From the NCBI GenBank assembly GCA_019637635.1, contig JAHBVI010000048.1:1-46873 (forward strand): DNA of 46,873 nucleotides. The letters are read 5' to 3'. Positions 1 to 8,786 of the stretch are shown here, piece after piece. How positions within the stretch are numbered: the stretch's first letter is position 1; each line of letters begins with the position of its first letter. The notes below the pieces were generated by a model. That model made no database searches, was not told the origin of the DNA, and saw only the letters and a program-made list of their open reading frames with translations. The position numbers and the translations under genes are program-made. The DNA comes from Anaerolineae bacterium. Its GTDB lineage: Bacteria; Chloroflexota; Anaerolineae; Promineifilales; Promineifilaceae.

Positions 1-221
1 GGGGGCAGGCTACGGCCGTTCACAATCACATCGCCGTTGGTGGGGTGGTCTATGCCGGTGATCATGTTCAGCAGCGTAGATTTGCCGTTGCCGGATTCGC
101 CGACAATCGCCACAAATTCTCCCCGCCCAATGGACAGCGAGACTTCACGCAGCACGGTAATTTCGCCCTCGCCGACGGGGTAGGTTTTGGTGACTTGTTT
201 GACCTGGATGATTTCGTTCAT
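1..221 (-). CDS. ABC transporter ATP-binding protein (partial, C-terminus off the window)
   Basis: Only the first 73 codons are present. The reading starts MNEIIQVKQVTKTYPVGEGE and contains a Walker A loop GESGNGKST near residues 40-48, followed by LLNMITGIDHPTNGDV, which is the typical order in LolD/MacB-type exporters ATPases. It would hydrolyse ATP at the inner face of the membrane for a permease presumably encoded beyond the left edge. The family assignment to the MacB/LolD group is inferred from the N-terminal wording; the signature motif, Walker B and H-loop are outside the window. Confidence 0.85.
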   Translation of the reverse strand, partial: MNEIIQVKQVTKTYPVGEGEITVLREVSLSIGRGEFVAIVGESGNGKSTLLNMITGIDHPTNGDVIVNGRSLP

Positions 222-230
222 AGCGTGTTT

Positions 231-265
231 AAGACCCTAAGGGTTTCCAAAACCCTTAGGGTCTT
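231..265. repeat. Hairpin family GACCCTAAGGG (copy 1)
   Basis: Perfect inverted repeat, arms AAGACCCTAAGGGTTT and its complement around a tiny CCA loop. It lies between dapF and the ABC gene (both minus). No T-run follows on the minus strand, so it is not an obvious intrinsic terminator here. The same design recurs at 9482-9515, 10775-10804 and, with a paired T-A to G-C change, at 21540-21570. Confidence 0.85.
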
Positions 266-350
266 GCTCTGAATTTAGCAATGATAGGAGGTAATGACAA
301 TCAACCGGCAGTGGTTATCAGCAAATGATAATCCGAACCCATGATTTTCC

Positions 351-378
351 ACCGATCACCGATTACCGATTACCGGTT
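351..378. repeat. Tandem heptamer ACCGATT (four units)
   Basis: Four consecutive 7-nt units: ACCGATC, ACCGATT, ACCGATT, ACCGGTT. The array overlaps the 3' end of dapF, so the last residues VTGNR and the stop codon are written by the repeat. Only one arm is obvious; this is the simplest member of the 7/8-nt tandem element class found throughout the window. Confidence 0.75.
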
Positions 379-1187
379 ACGGGCAGTTGGGCCAGGAGGT
401 CAGGGGAGAAGGTGGCCTGGTACACGGCCGTGACCGGCCCCGTCAAGCGCACACCCTCAGTCAACACTTCCACCGATAAATTTCCACCCGCCATTTGCAC
501 GGTCAGGTGGCGGGCGGCGCAGCGCCCGGTAAGGACGGCGGCAGCAGCAGCAGCACTGGCGGAAGTGCCGGAGGCCAGGGTGTAACCCGCGCCACGTTCC
601 CAAATTTCAATCTGGATGGTGTGGTCGTCCAGCACGTTGACCAGTTGCACATTGGTGCGGTTGGGGAAGCGGGGCGCGGTTTCGATGAGCGGCCCCCAGG
701 TGTGGACGCGGCCGAGTTTGGCGGTGAAGATGATGCAGTGGGGGTTGCCGATGGTCACGGCCGTAGCCAGCACTTCCTCTCCACCCACCAGTAACGGTCG
801 GTCGGTAAACAGAACGCGCAGCCCACCCATTTCCAGCGTAATCAGGCCGGTGGTCGAGTTAATGTGCGTGGGAATCGTGTCCGCACCCATGCCCATCACA
901 AAATCCGGGCCGCTCACATACCCAGCGTCCCACAAATAGCGGGCAAAGATTCGCAGCCCGTTACCGCTGCGTTCCGCCTCGCTGCCATCCGGGTTGAAGA
1001 AGCGCATGATAAACGGCGCATTACCCGACAACGGCCCATAACAAATGCCATCCGCCCCCACGCCAAAATGCCGGTCACAAATCAGCCGAACATTCTCCGG
1101 CGTCATCACCACCGGGCAATGCACCGGGTCTATGACGATCATGTCGTTACCTAAAGCCGTGTACTTTGCCATGTGAAATGGGGTCAT
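363..1187 (-). CDS. dapF: DapF-family epimerase with both catalytic cysteines replaced by serine
   Basis: Diaminopimelate epimerase fold, normally converting LL- to meso-diaminopimelate for lysine and peptidoglycan synthesis. Seen: AKYTALGNDMIVID at the N-terminus, NPDGSEAERSGNGLR (residues about 67-81) and ERGAGYTLASGTSASA (about 198-213). In DapF the SGNG and ASGT serines are cysteines acting as the two acid/base residues; here both are Ser (residue 74 and 206). The start MTPFHMAKY gives 274 residues, equal to the E. coli enzyme, and is preferred over a longer in-frame start at 1223; no clear Shine-Dalgarno separates the choices. Family placement is firm, substrate and activity are not: it may be a Ser/Ser epimerase, another amino-acid epimerase, or inactive. 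Confidence 0.85.
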   Translation of the reverse strand: MTPFHMAKYTALGNDMIVIDPVHCPVVMTPENVRLICDRHFGVGADGICYGPLSGNAPFIMRFFNPDGSEAERSGNGLRIFARYLWDAGYVSGPDFVMGMGADTIPTHINSTTGLITLEMGGLRVLFTDRPLLVGGEEVLATAVTIGNPHCIIFTAKLGRVHTWGPLIETAPRFPNRTNVQLVNVLDDHTIQIEIWERGAGYTLASGTSASAAAAAAVLTGRCAARHLTVQMAGGNLSVEVLTEGVRLTGPVTAVYQATFSPDLLAQLPVTGNR

Positions 1188-1253
1188 AGGGCCAACATTA
1201 CCCCATGTTTGGGCAGGGAACAACGGGTTTTGGCGGATTCAGGGGTCTTCATG

Positions 1254-1313
1254 GCGTGATGCGTGACGTGTGATGCGTGAATTAGAGAAGACTCACGCAT
1301 CACCCGTCACGCC
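1254..1313. repeat. Tandem heptamer hairpin (GCGTGAT type)
   Basis: Left arm GCGTGAT, GCGTGAC, GTGTGAT, GCGTGA; right arm TCACGCA, TCACCCG, TCACGCC. The arms pair around a 12-nt loop. The glycosyltransferase stop codon (TGA on the minus strand) lies in the right arm. A close relative sits at 10104-10176. Confidence 0.85.
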
Positions 1314-3028
1314 GGTTGGCGCAGGTTGGTAAACAAGACCAGGCGCGCAAGGTAAGGGCCTCTGGAAAAGAAGACCAGGCAAAGCACACAAAGCGCCATA
1401 TAAGCCGCAACCAGGGCGCACCAAAACAACCCGGCGTTGGCAAACAGGATGACCCAGCCCACATGGTAAAGAATGAAGAACAACTCGCCCAGGATATAAG
1501 GCCAGTGGACTTTGACCCGGTACTTTTTCGGCACGGCCGTTGCCCGGCTCAAAGGTGCAGCCACATTGGCATTCTTCGTTACCGTCGCCGCTTTGGGGGT
1601 GCGTTCAAACTCACTGTGGAGGGGGCCAAACAACCCTTCGGCAAAGGCGCTAAATTGGTGCGGCAGCATCCCCGCGCCGATGAAGATATAAGGAAACATC
1701 CGCCCCAGGCGGCCGAGGAACCTGGTCGGCGTCAGGGGGGCGGCATAGGTGTGTTTCGTCTCCAGCGAGGCCATTGTGGTAGACAGCGCCAGCCAAAACA
1801 GGCTGGGCAGCAGATAAAAGGCCACACCCCAGGCAGGGCCAAAAACGCCAAGCCAATGGTCGGTATAAATCAGAAATGGCAGCACCATGATCCAGATGGC
1901 CCACGCCGGCCATTGCCACGAGATGCACATGTGGTAGAAAAATTGCAGCCGCCGCAGCCACGAGGTTGGATAATCAAAAAGCAGTGTGGGCAGATGCAGG
2001 CGTTGCAATTGCACCCAACCCAACGTCCATCGCCTTTGCTGGGCTTTGTAGGCGGCGTAGGTGGCGGGCAGTTCGGCAGGGGCCACAATTTCCTTCACAA
2101 ATTTGGTGCGATACCCGGCGAACAGGTGCCGGAAGCTCAATTCACAATCTTCCACCAGGCTGGTGGCCCGCCAACCGCCGGCGGCTTCAATGGCGGCGGC
2201 GCGCCACACACCCGCCGTGCCGGTAAAGTTCACAAATTGCCAGGCCGCCGAGCGCCAGGACATCTGCAACGTGTGGTGGTCGTCCACCCACAGGGATTGG
2301 GCCAGGGTCAGGGCCGACTCGTCATGGTTCAGGTGTCCCCACTGCGCCTGCACCAGCGCCAGACCGGTATCGGCACGGCCGTCTGGCAAATAGAAATGTG
2401 GTATGGCCCGCCGCAGGTAATCAGGGGGCGGCACAAAATCGGCGTCGAAGATGGCCAGGAATTCGGCGTCTGTCTGTTTGCGCCCTTCTTCCAGCGCCCC
2501 TGCCTTATATCCCTGGCGATTGCTGCGGTGCAAGACGCGGCAATCTATTCCCCGCGCCCGCACCTGGCGGCAGACCTGTTCCACCAACCGGCGCGTATCC
2601 TCGTCGGTGGAGTCATCGAGTACCTGAATGGTCAAACGGTCGGCGGGCCAGGTCATGTTGGCCGCTGCCTCAATGACCCGGCGGGCTACGGCGTGTTCAT
2701 TGAACATAGGCAACTGCACGCACACGGTGGGATATTCCGCCGGCAGGGGGCCGGGCTGCTCTGGGGCGCGCCCCTTCCAGTAAAAGCCTATGCGCTCGAC
2801 AAGGCCGATGACCAGGAAGAACAAGATCACAAAAAAGGGCAGGTGCAGCACGGCCGTTAGCCCCCACCATTTGCCGCTGCCCACCGTAAACCATTCATCA
2901 CCCATCGTCGCGCCAGCCGCGTAGAGGAGCAGCCCGGCGGCCATAGCAAAGAGAACCATGCCCGGCATCCACCAGCGAAACTGAAGTATTGGGAACGGCC
3001 GTAGCTGACCGTTAGTTGTGCAATTCAT
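1307..3028 (-). CDS. Membrane glycosyltransferase family 2 (cellulose synthase-like)
   Basis: A processive-type GT2 that would transfer sugar from a nucleotide sugar at the cytoplasmic face and may export the polymer. Seen: two N-terminal membrane segments (about 20-40 and 60-85), VCVQLPMFNE and VLDDSTDED (first Asp), IFDADFVPP (DxD), SLVEDCELS (base) and QQRRWTLGW (the Q-x-x-RW motif), then four or more C-terminal membrane helices. The 573-residue length fits beta-glucan/mannan synthase relatives. An AAGGAGAT Shine-Dalgarno lies 9 nt before ATG. The sugar and product cannot be read from sequence. No partner gene for polymer synthesis is adjacent. Confidence 0.88.
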   Translation of the reverse strand: MNCTTNGQLRPFPILQFRWWMPGMVLFAMAAGLLLYAAGATMGDEWFTVGSGKWWGLTAVLHLPFFVILFFLVIGLVERIGFYWKGRAPEQPGPLPAEYPTVCVQLPMFNEHAVARRVIEAAANMTWPADRLTIQVLDDSTDEDTRRLVEQVCRQVRARGIDCRVLHRSNRQGYKAGALEEGRKQTDAEFLAIFDADFVPPPDYLRRAIPHFYLPDGRADTGLALVQAQWGHLNHDESALTLAQSLWVDDHHTLQMSWRSAAWQFVNFTGTAGVWRAAAIEAAGGWRATSLVEDCELSFRHLFAGYRTKFVKEIVAPAELPATYAAYKAQQRRWTLGWVQLQRLHLPTLLFDYPTSWLRRLQFFYHMCISWQWPAWAIWIMVLPFLIYTDHWLGVFGPAWGVAFYLLPSLFWLALSTTMASLETKHTYAAPLTPTRFLGRLGRMFPYIFIGAGMLPHQFSAFAEGLFGPLHSEFERTPKAATVTKNANVAAPLSRATAVPKKYRVKVHWPYILGELFFILYHVGWVILFANAGLFWCALVAAYMALCVLCLVFFSRGPYLARLVLFTNLRQPA

Positions 3029-3121
3029 CGTGTCTTTATCTCCTTGTTGAAGTGTGTTGTTTGTTCACAAGTACAGATATAAGACAGAATGGCCGGTGAA
3101 AAATACAGCGATCCGCAAACC

Positions 3122-3210
3122 GTCATTCCGAGGTCTTCCGAGGAATCCTATTCATCTGGAATAATGGAGGGGCAGGGATTCTTCGCTCCGAAGACTTCGC
3201 TCGGAATGAC
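3122..3210. repeat. Inverted element with GTCATTCCGAG / CGGAATGAC ends
   Basis: The ends GTCATTCCGAGGTCTTC and GAAGACTTCGCTCGGAATGAC are imperfectly complementary, with GGAATCC and GGATTC pairing further in. It resembles the non-autonomous palindromic elements scattered in many genomes. Only one copy occurs here, so mobility is an inference. Confidence 0.55.
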
Positions 3211-3287
3211 ACGACTCCATTGCCGAAACTAATTTTTAATCTTCATAAGCGTACTGAAGAACAGAGTCTGGGCTGAACATTTGGTAA

Positions 3288-3326
3288 ATAAAAATAGTGG
3301 CTGGCACCCAGTACCAGCCACTATTC
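3288..3326 (-). terminator. Rho-independent terminator of the subtilase gene
   Basis: On the minus strand AATAGTGGCTGG pairs with CCAGCCACTATT across a short loop and is followed directly by TTTTATTTACC. It lies about 45 nt after the subtilase stop codon, in the right orientation. Confidence 0.8.
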
Positions 3327-3370
3327 CGAAGGGATTGGCTCTCTATAACCGTTTACAATCTGGCTGCATC

Positions 3371-5584
3371 TTAATTTTGGCAGCCGGGCGCAAACGGGCC
3401 AAGCACCGAGCTGCTGCCGGCCGCTTTCAGCGATCCCTGACCGATCATCTGGATGCAGAGGAGGGCATTATTGGAGCCAGACACATCCTGCCCGCTGCGC
3501 GGCGAGAAGAGGATGGCGCGCTGCACCACGTTGACGTTGCTACCGGCGATTTTGATGCTGGTGGCCTCATCGCTAAATCGCTGGTCCGTCCAGGCCAGGA
3601 CGCCGTAGACAGCCGGGGCCAGATAATGCTCAGAGCCGCTGATCTCGATCAGCCCGTGCGAGACCATGGTGATGCGAAAGGGGTTGTTGGCCGTGCCCAG
3701 GCCGGAATTGCTGATCTTGATGGGGTCGCCGCCATTGCAGACCACCTTGCCATTATCGGCGGCCGTAATTTCAATTACCCCAGAGTGGGTCAACGAACCC
3801 CGATCACAGGTGACGCCGGGCAATACCTGGTTGATGTCGTTGCCAAAGGTCATGCCGTTGGCGTCCAGGTAGTTGCCCAGGTTGCCCGGCCAGCCCTTTG
3901 GCCCGATCTGGTGTGGCCCGTGGATGCTGCCGGGGTCGCCGCTGCCGGTGATGTTGAGGGGCCAGCCGCTGTCATAGGTGTTGGCTGCGTCCGCCTGTAG
4001 CTGGCAGGCTGAGGACGGCCCATCATTGACGCCATAGGTTAGCTCCGCGTTGGGAGAAGGGGTGTCACGGAACCAGTTGTCCGCCCCAGAGATGGCTAAG
4101 TCGGCGTTGCTGTGGATACGGCCGTAAAAATCACTGTTACTACCGCTGACATCTGCCTGTTTGTCGTTGGCGTCGTCGCAAACAGGCTCATAGGCTTTTG
4201 GGTCCGACGTGCCGCCATCCCCGGCCGCTTTGGCAAACATGAAATAGTCACCGGCGGTGTGCGTCTCGCCGGTATCATCATCGGCGCAGTCGTCATCCAG
4301 CAGCCCCAGGGTGGGGATATTGCCGGATTGCAGAGCGTTGAGGCTGGCGGGCACATTAAGCAGCCCCGCGCCTAACTGGTTGACATAACCGGGGTTGAAT
4401 GGGTTGAGGTCAACGGCCGTGCCCCCGATCAAATCCGCCACCTGCACCACATTCAAATTGCTGTTTAGGCTCAGCAGTAGCGCCGCCTGCCCGGCAGCAA
4501 AAGGCGCGGCCATAGAAGTACCGTTCCAACTGCCATACCCATCCACCGGCAGCGTACTGTAGATGCCCACACCCGGCGCCGACAGCAGCACCCAACTGCC
4601 GTAATTGGCAAAGTTGGCCTTAACCCGGTTGGAATCAACGGCCGTGACGCCCAACACACACTCGGTAGCCGCCGGGTATTGGGGCTGGCTGTTGTTCAAA
4701 TTGCCCGCTGCCGACACGATCACCACTCCCTCTTCCGTTACGTCTTCGATGACGTCTTTCAGGAATTCGGAAGCATAGGGCATGCCCAGGCTAAGATTGA
4801 TGACGCGCGCTCCATTTTCATAGGCAAACAGAATAGCCTCGGCCACGGTGAAGGAGTACCCCCGACCATCGGTATCCAATACCCGAATGGGCATGATTTG
4901 GGCCTGGGGCGCCACCAGGTGGACGATGCCGGCGACGTGCGTGCCGTGCCCCGCGCCGTAATCGTTACCGCCGCTGAATTCATCTTCCGGCACATCGTCG
5001 CCATCTACAAAGTCAATGCGCGCCGCCGTCAGGTGGGCAGCCAGCGCCGGGTGGGCCAACTGCACGCCGGTGTCAATGACGGCCACGATAACCCCTGCGC
5101 CCTGGCTGATGGCGTGGGCGGCGGGCAGCCCCATCAGTTCCGGCGCATACTGCCCGGTGTATGGCCCGTCATCCGGCCCGCCCCAGGAGAATGCCTCGCG
5201 GCCAATGGCTTCCGGCGCGTCGTGAATGCGGTTCAGTTCGGCGTAGAGGATACGGCCGTCGGTGTTCATATCCGCTACCAACTGCTCCAGGTCAGCGCCG
5301 GTCGGGACCTGGAGCAGGTAAATAGCGCGGGTGGGGGACAACGGCCGTAGCGTCGTCGTGCCATATGTCTGGTTAATGGCGGTAATGGCGGCCCCTGGTT
5401 GCAGCTTCACAATGACCTCATCGGGCGCGGCCGAGGCCAGCGGGCTGGTCTGCATGGCAGGCAGGTAGACGGCATGGACGCCACTCGTTTGCTCTGGACC
5501 GGCAGAAGAGGTGTGGGGCAGCACGGCCGTGAACAGCAGCAGCAAACCGATGCCCCAAATTGTCTTATGTAAAATTGATTTCAT
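3371..5584 (-). CDS. Secreted S8 subtilisin-like serine protease with a C-terminal beta-rich region
   Basis: Residues 1-28 form a Sec signal peptide (KSILHKTIW then GIGLLLLFTAVL). A fervidolysin/I9-like propeptide region follows (EVIVKLQPGAA). The catalytic triad is visible: Asp171 in AVIDTGV, His213 in GHGTHVAGI, Ser357 in NGTSMAAP, with the oxyanion Asn295 in SAAGN. Residues about 420-737 carry repeated SGSN/ISGS phrases (ADVSGSNSDFYG, NADLAISGADNWF, LIEISGSEH, DVSGSNNALL), suggesting a repetitive beta structure; I do not recognise a named domain. GGAGG lies 9 nt before ATG. Likely an extracellular or surface protease, monocistronic, with its own terminator. Confidence 0.92.
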   Translation of the reverse strand: MKSILHKTIWGIGLLLLFTAVLPHTSSAGPEQTSGVHAVYLPAMQTSPLASAAPDEVIVKLQPGAAITAINQTYGTTTLRPLSPTRAIYLLQVPTGADLEQLVADMNTDGRILYAELNRIHDAPEAIGREAFSWGGPDDGPYTGQYAPELMGLPAAHAISQGAGVIVAVIDTGVQLAHPALAAHLTAARIDFVDGDDVPEDEFSGGNDYGAGHGTHVAGIVHLVAPQAQIMPIRVLDTDGRGYSFTVAEAILFAYENGARVINLSLGMPYASEFLKDVIEDVTEEGVVIVSAAGNLNNSQPQYPAATECVLGVTAVDSNRVKANFANYGSWVLLSAPGVGIYSTLPVDGYGSWNGTSMAAPFAAGQAALLLSLNSNLNVVQVADLIGGTAVDLNPFNPGYVNQLGAGLLNVPASLNALQSGNIPTLGLLDDDCADDDTGETHTAGDYFMFAKAAGDGGTSDPKAYEPVCDDANDKQADVSGSNSDFYGRIHSNADLAISGADNWFRDTPSPNAELTYGVNDGPSSACQLQADAANTYDSGWPLNITGSGDPGSIHGPHQIGPKGWPGNLGNYLDANGMTFGNDINQVLPGVTCDRGSLTHSGVIEITAADNGKVVCNGGDPIKISNSGLGTANNPFRITMVSHGLIEISGSEHYLAPAVYGVLAWTDQRFSDEATSIKIAGSNVNVVQRAILFSPRSGQDVSGSNNALLCIQMIGQGSLKAAGSSSVLGPFAPGCQN

Positions 5585-5718
5585 CTGTTAATCCTCCGTA
5601 TCTGTTGTTTGATCTGTTAAATGGTCTTGATCTCATGGGCAAAATTGAACTGCTCTATACAAAGATATAAGCTCTGGCATAGCCCAAAAATACACCAATC
5701 TGACAAAGGCATGTGGTA

Positions 5719-5784
5719 GGGGTGGGACAGGCGGGTGATAATTTTGCCATGAAGAAAACATTCTTTCCCGCCTGTCTCACCCCG
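5719..5784. repeat. Inverted repeat, GGTGGGACAGGCGGG arm
   Basis: GGGTGGGACAGGCGGG pairs almost perfectly with CCCGCCTGTCTCACCCC across a loop of about 32 nt. Confidence 0.7.
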
Positions 5785-5814
5785 TTTTGACCGGTTGGGA
5801 TGGGGCAGGGGGTG

Positions 5815-5880
5815 GGGGTGAGACGGCGCGGAGACAAGGCTTCAAGTTTTGCCCAGATGGAACCCGCGCCGTCCCACCCT
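5815..5880. repeat. Inverted repeat, GGTGAGACGGCGCGG arm
   Basis: GGGTGAGACGGCGCGG pairs with CCGCGCCGTCCCACCC (within CCCGCGCCGTCCCACCCT) across about 35 nt. Arm start and spacing echo the preceding inverted repeat, so the two look like diverged copies. Confidence 0.65.
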
Positions 5881-5915
5881 ACGACAATTCGATTTCTAAT
5901 GGGGGATTGCGGAAA

Positions 5916-8783
5916 TTACGCGCCGATCAGGACAAAGGGGGCCCAAAAATAGGGGTGGGGATGAGTGGCTCGGAGGGATAACTGCGCCTGGCGCAGGGCA
6001 GCGGCGGGATCGCCGCCCTGAACCAGGTAACGGTAAAAGTCGGTCATCAGGGTAGCGGTGGTCTCATCCTCCACCAGCCACAGGCTGACCAAAAGGCCGG
6101 ACGCGCCCGCCCCCAGGAAGGCATAGACCAGACCGAGTAGTTCATCACCGCCAATGACCTCGCTGCGCCCAGACTCGCAGGCGCTGAGGGTGACGAATGT
6201 GCCGGGCAGTTTGAGCCGCAGGGCGTCGGCGGCGGTCAGCCAGCCGTCGTGCAGTTTGAGAGCGGAGAAGAAGGGGTTATCGCGGCGGAAGAGGCCATGA
6301 CAGGCCAGATGCAGCAGGGCGCAGTTGGCAGCGGCGTGCTGTACGTTGGCCATGGTGGCCTGCTCGCCCAGGTGCAGGCGAGCCTGCGGCAGGAATTGGC
6401 TCACGGCCGTTGCCTCTTGTCCGGCAAAGGGAATGAGCGGGTCGGCCACACCGAAGATAGCTGCCGGGCCGTGGGGGCGGGACGGCCGTTGCCGGCTGAG
6501 GTGGAGTACGGTGGCGCTGGGGGCGATGCACAATTCTACCCGGTCTACCAGGTAGGTACGGCCGTCATACAGCGCCGCAAAAGGGACGTGATGCAGCAGG
6601 CCATGGGGGATGATGACCAGCCGGGAACAATCGGCCAACAGATCATGCAGCGGGGCCATGAGTTCCCGGTAAAGCACCTGTAACACTTGCTGCACCGAGT
6701 GCGTCAGCCGGGGCAGGTGGCGCTGGATAAAAGCGGGATCGGCCTGAAATCGCTGCCACTCTATCGTCAATGCCGCCAGGTGTTGGCCGATAACGGACAT
6801 ACGGCTGAGATGGCGCGCCACCTGTAATTTGCCATCCCGGTAAATAAAAGCCAGTAGTTCGTCATCCAGCACGTAGTAGGCCAGCAAAGGCAAATCAGGC
6901 GGGAGCGTTTGTTGTAGAGCGGTAAAGGGCATGGCCGGCGCCAGACCATCGGCAGCGGACGCGGCGGCATCGGCCTGCAAGCGCAGGCGGCTGATCTCTT
7001 CCTCTAATTGGGTGGCGCGGGTATTGAGTTCCAGCAGCCAGGCGGCGCGGTCGCCTTCCTGATTGTCGCGCAGGGCTTCGTTGTAGATGGCGTGCAGGTC
7101 AGCTTGTAGTGTTTGCAGCCGCCCGGCCAGGTCGGGCGGCAGATTTTGTTGCAGTTGGGCGGCGATGTCATTACTGAGCAGGTCTACCAGGGCGCGAGAT
7201 TTGGCCTGTTCGGTAAAGCTGAACGCTTTTTGCAAGCTGGCCTGGTCGCCCCGCCCCAGGTAGAGACGGGCCAGGTCGGCATACACGGCCGTTTTGTCTT
7301 GCAAAAAGGAGGTACGCAAACTTTGCCGGGCCAATGCGCCGCGCAGCCGCTCGATTTCGGACACGGCCGTAGTCAGCATCGTTTCGGCCTCTTCTTCACG
7401 ACCTTGTTGCAGGTAAAGCCGCCCCAACCGCTGCTGTACGCCCACGCGCAGTTGGGGCAGCGGCAGGCCGGCGGCAATTTGCTGTGCTTCCAGCAGCAGG
7501 GGTTCGGCTGTGGCTGTGTCCGGCAGATACAAATCGGCCAGCCGCAGATGGGCATAGACGCGCTGCACCGGCCAATCCTGGTCGGCGACGAGGGCGAGGG
7601 CGTGTTGGGTTTGCTGCACGGCCGTTTCCCGGTCCCCCTGCGCCTCGGCCAGCGCCGCCTGCTCCAACAACACCGCCGAACGTAGATGATCATTCCCGGC
7701 GGCGGCAAAAATGTCGGCGGCGCGGCTCAGGAGGTCGGCGGCTTCGGCGGGCCGGTTGCGGCGCAGCAGTGTGGCCCCCAGCCCCCACAGCGCCCCGCCC
7801 AGGTAATGGGGCACGTCCGGCGAGGTGTCGCTGGCTTCCAGCCCGGCGATGGCCTGGCGGTAAGCGGCGGTTGCTTCCGGCAGCAGATTGAGCGTCAGAT
7901 AGGCGTCGGCCGTCAGCCGCTCCAGGATGTGGAGTTCCAGGGGGGCGTCTAAAGTGGCAAAGAGGTCGCGGGCGGCGGCAAAGGCTTCCAGGCTTTGTGT
8001 GTAGTTGCCCAGCCAGAGGTGAACTTCGCCGACGTTTTCCAGGTTTTGCGCCTGCCGCCACTGATTGCCGGTCTGGGCATAGATAGCGGCGGCCATTTCG
8101 TAGGCAGCCAGGGCTTCATGGCCGTAGCCCAGTTCGGCCAGCATGACGCCCAGGTTCATCTGGATATTGGCGATGTCTTCCACCAGGCCAATGGCCTGGA
8201 ACTGGCTTTCGGCGCTCTTGTAGGCAAACAGGGCGTCGCTGTACCGCCCCATGAATTTGTAGCAGATGCCGCGATTGTTTTGCAGATGGGCGGTGAGCAG
8301 CACGGCCGTTTCCGCGGGCAGGTCGGTGGTCTGGCCGATGGCGGTCAGGGCGGCCTCAACTGTGTCCAGCGCGGCTGCGTAGCGCCCCAGGTGGATGAGG
8401 ACGTTGATCTGGCCGACGTGGGTGCGCAGGGCAGCGGCCGTTTGCCCGGTGGCCTGATAGCCTGCCTGGGCCAGGGCAATTTCGGCCAACGCCTGTTCAA
8501 ATTCGCCGGTGAGGGCCAGGGTTTGGGCGCGCAGGTAGAGGGCCTGGGGGTGCAGGGCGGGGGCCAGTTCCGGGGCGAAGGCCAGGCAGACGTCAAGCAA
8601 CTGCCGCGCCTGGGGCAGATCGCGGTTGAGCAGTTGGCCGCCGGTTTCCAGCAGGGCAGCCAAACCGGCCGCGTGCCAGAGATTAGCCTGTTGCAGGAAT
8701 TCAGCCTGGGCTACGGCCGTAGGCTGGGCCAGCAGGGTGGTAATAAGTTCCGGCGTCAGGGATGGTTCGGCGGGAGTGGGCAT
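5916..8783 (-). CDS. TPR-CHAT caspase-like protease
   Basis: 955 residues. Roughly residues 60-480 are tetratricopeptide repeats (for example NNRGICYKFMGRYSDALFAY and QNLENVGEVHLWLGNYTQSL). Residues about 510-600 are helical and charged. The C-terminal CHAT domain has the caspase-type dyad: His829 in LLHLACHGLF and Cys869 in VTLSACESG, with a conserved GAGASGLLVSLW strand and a final HPYFWAPFVLIG. It starts 3 nt after the stop of the upstream small gene, so the two are translationally coupled, and the ECF sigma gene lies just before. Known TPR-CHAT proteins are regulated proteases; the substrate is not encoded in the motif. I infer that the neighbouring small protein or the sigma factor is the target. 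Confidence 0.93.
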   Translation of the reverse strand: MPTPAEPSLTPELITTLLAQPTAVAQAEFLQQANLWHAAGLAALLETGGQLLNRDLPQARQLLDVCLAFAPELAPALHPQALYLRAQTLALTGEFEQALAEIALAQAGYQATGQTAAALRTHVGQINVLIHLGRYAAALDTVEAALTAIGQTTDLPAETAVLLTAHLQNNRGICYKFMGRYSDALFAYKSAESQFQAIGLVEDIANIQMNLGVMLAELGYGHEALAAYEMAAAIYAQTGNQWRQAQNLENVGEVHLWLGNYTQSLEAFAAARDLFATLDAPLELHILERLTADAYLTLNLLPEATAAYRQAIAGLEASDTSPDVPHYLGGALWGLGATLLRRNRPAEAADLLSRAADIFAAAGNDHLRSAVLLEQAALAEAQGDRETAVQQTQHALALVADQDWPVQRVYAHLRLADLYLPDTATAEPLLLEAQQIAAGLPLPQLRVGVQQRLGRLYLQQGREEEAETMLTTAVSEIERLRGALARQSLRTSFLQDKTAVYADLARLYLGRGDQASLQKAFSFTEQAKSRALVDLLSNDIAAQLQQNLPPDLAGRLQTLQADLHAIYNEALRDNQEGDRAAWLLELNTRATQLEEEISRLRLQADAAASAADGLAPAMPFTALQQTLPPDLPLLAYYVLDDELLAFIYRDGKLQVARHLSRMSVIGQHLAALTIEWQRFQADPAFIQRHLPRLTHSVQQVLQVLYRELMAPLHDLLADCSRLVIIPHGLLHHVPFAALYDGRTYLVDRVELCIAPSATVLHLSRQRPSRPHGPAAIFGVADPLIPFAGQEATAVSQFLPQARLHLGEQATMANVQHAAANCALLHLACHGLFRRDNPFFSALKLHDGWLTAADALRLKLPGTFVTLSACESGRSEVIGGDELLGLVYAFLGAGASGLLVSLWLVEDETTATLMTDFYRYLVQGGDPAAALRQAQLSLRATHPHPYFWAPFVLIGA

Positions 8784-8786
8784 GGC

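Larger units (their letters stand above)
3029..3370. other. Intergenic region, 342 bp
   Basis: Contains the 5' leader of the glycosyltransferase (Shine-Dalgarno at its left edge), a GTCATTCCGAG...CGGAATGAC inverted element (3122-3210) and the terminator of the subtilase gene (3288-3326). I see no plausible coding sequence in it. Confidence 0.7.
5585..5915. other. Intergenic region, 331 bp, with two related inverted repeats
   Basis: Between the TPR-CHAT stop and the subtilase start (both minus). It holds two successive hairpins built on a GGTGNGAC(A/G)G(G/-)CG theme (5719-5784 and 5815-5880), described separately. No convincing coding sequence is present. Any subtilase promoter must lie at the left part, but no strong -35/-10 pair stands out. 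Confidence 0.6.

Noticed and set aside
1316..2860. Long plus-strand open frame of 514 codons
   Set aside because: It is the antisense of the GT2 gene, whose motifs and ribosome site are clear; the antisense product has no family features and is Gln/Arg/Gly-rich as expected of a shadow frame.
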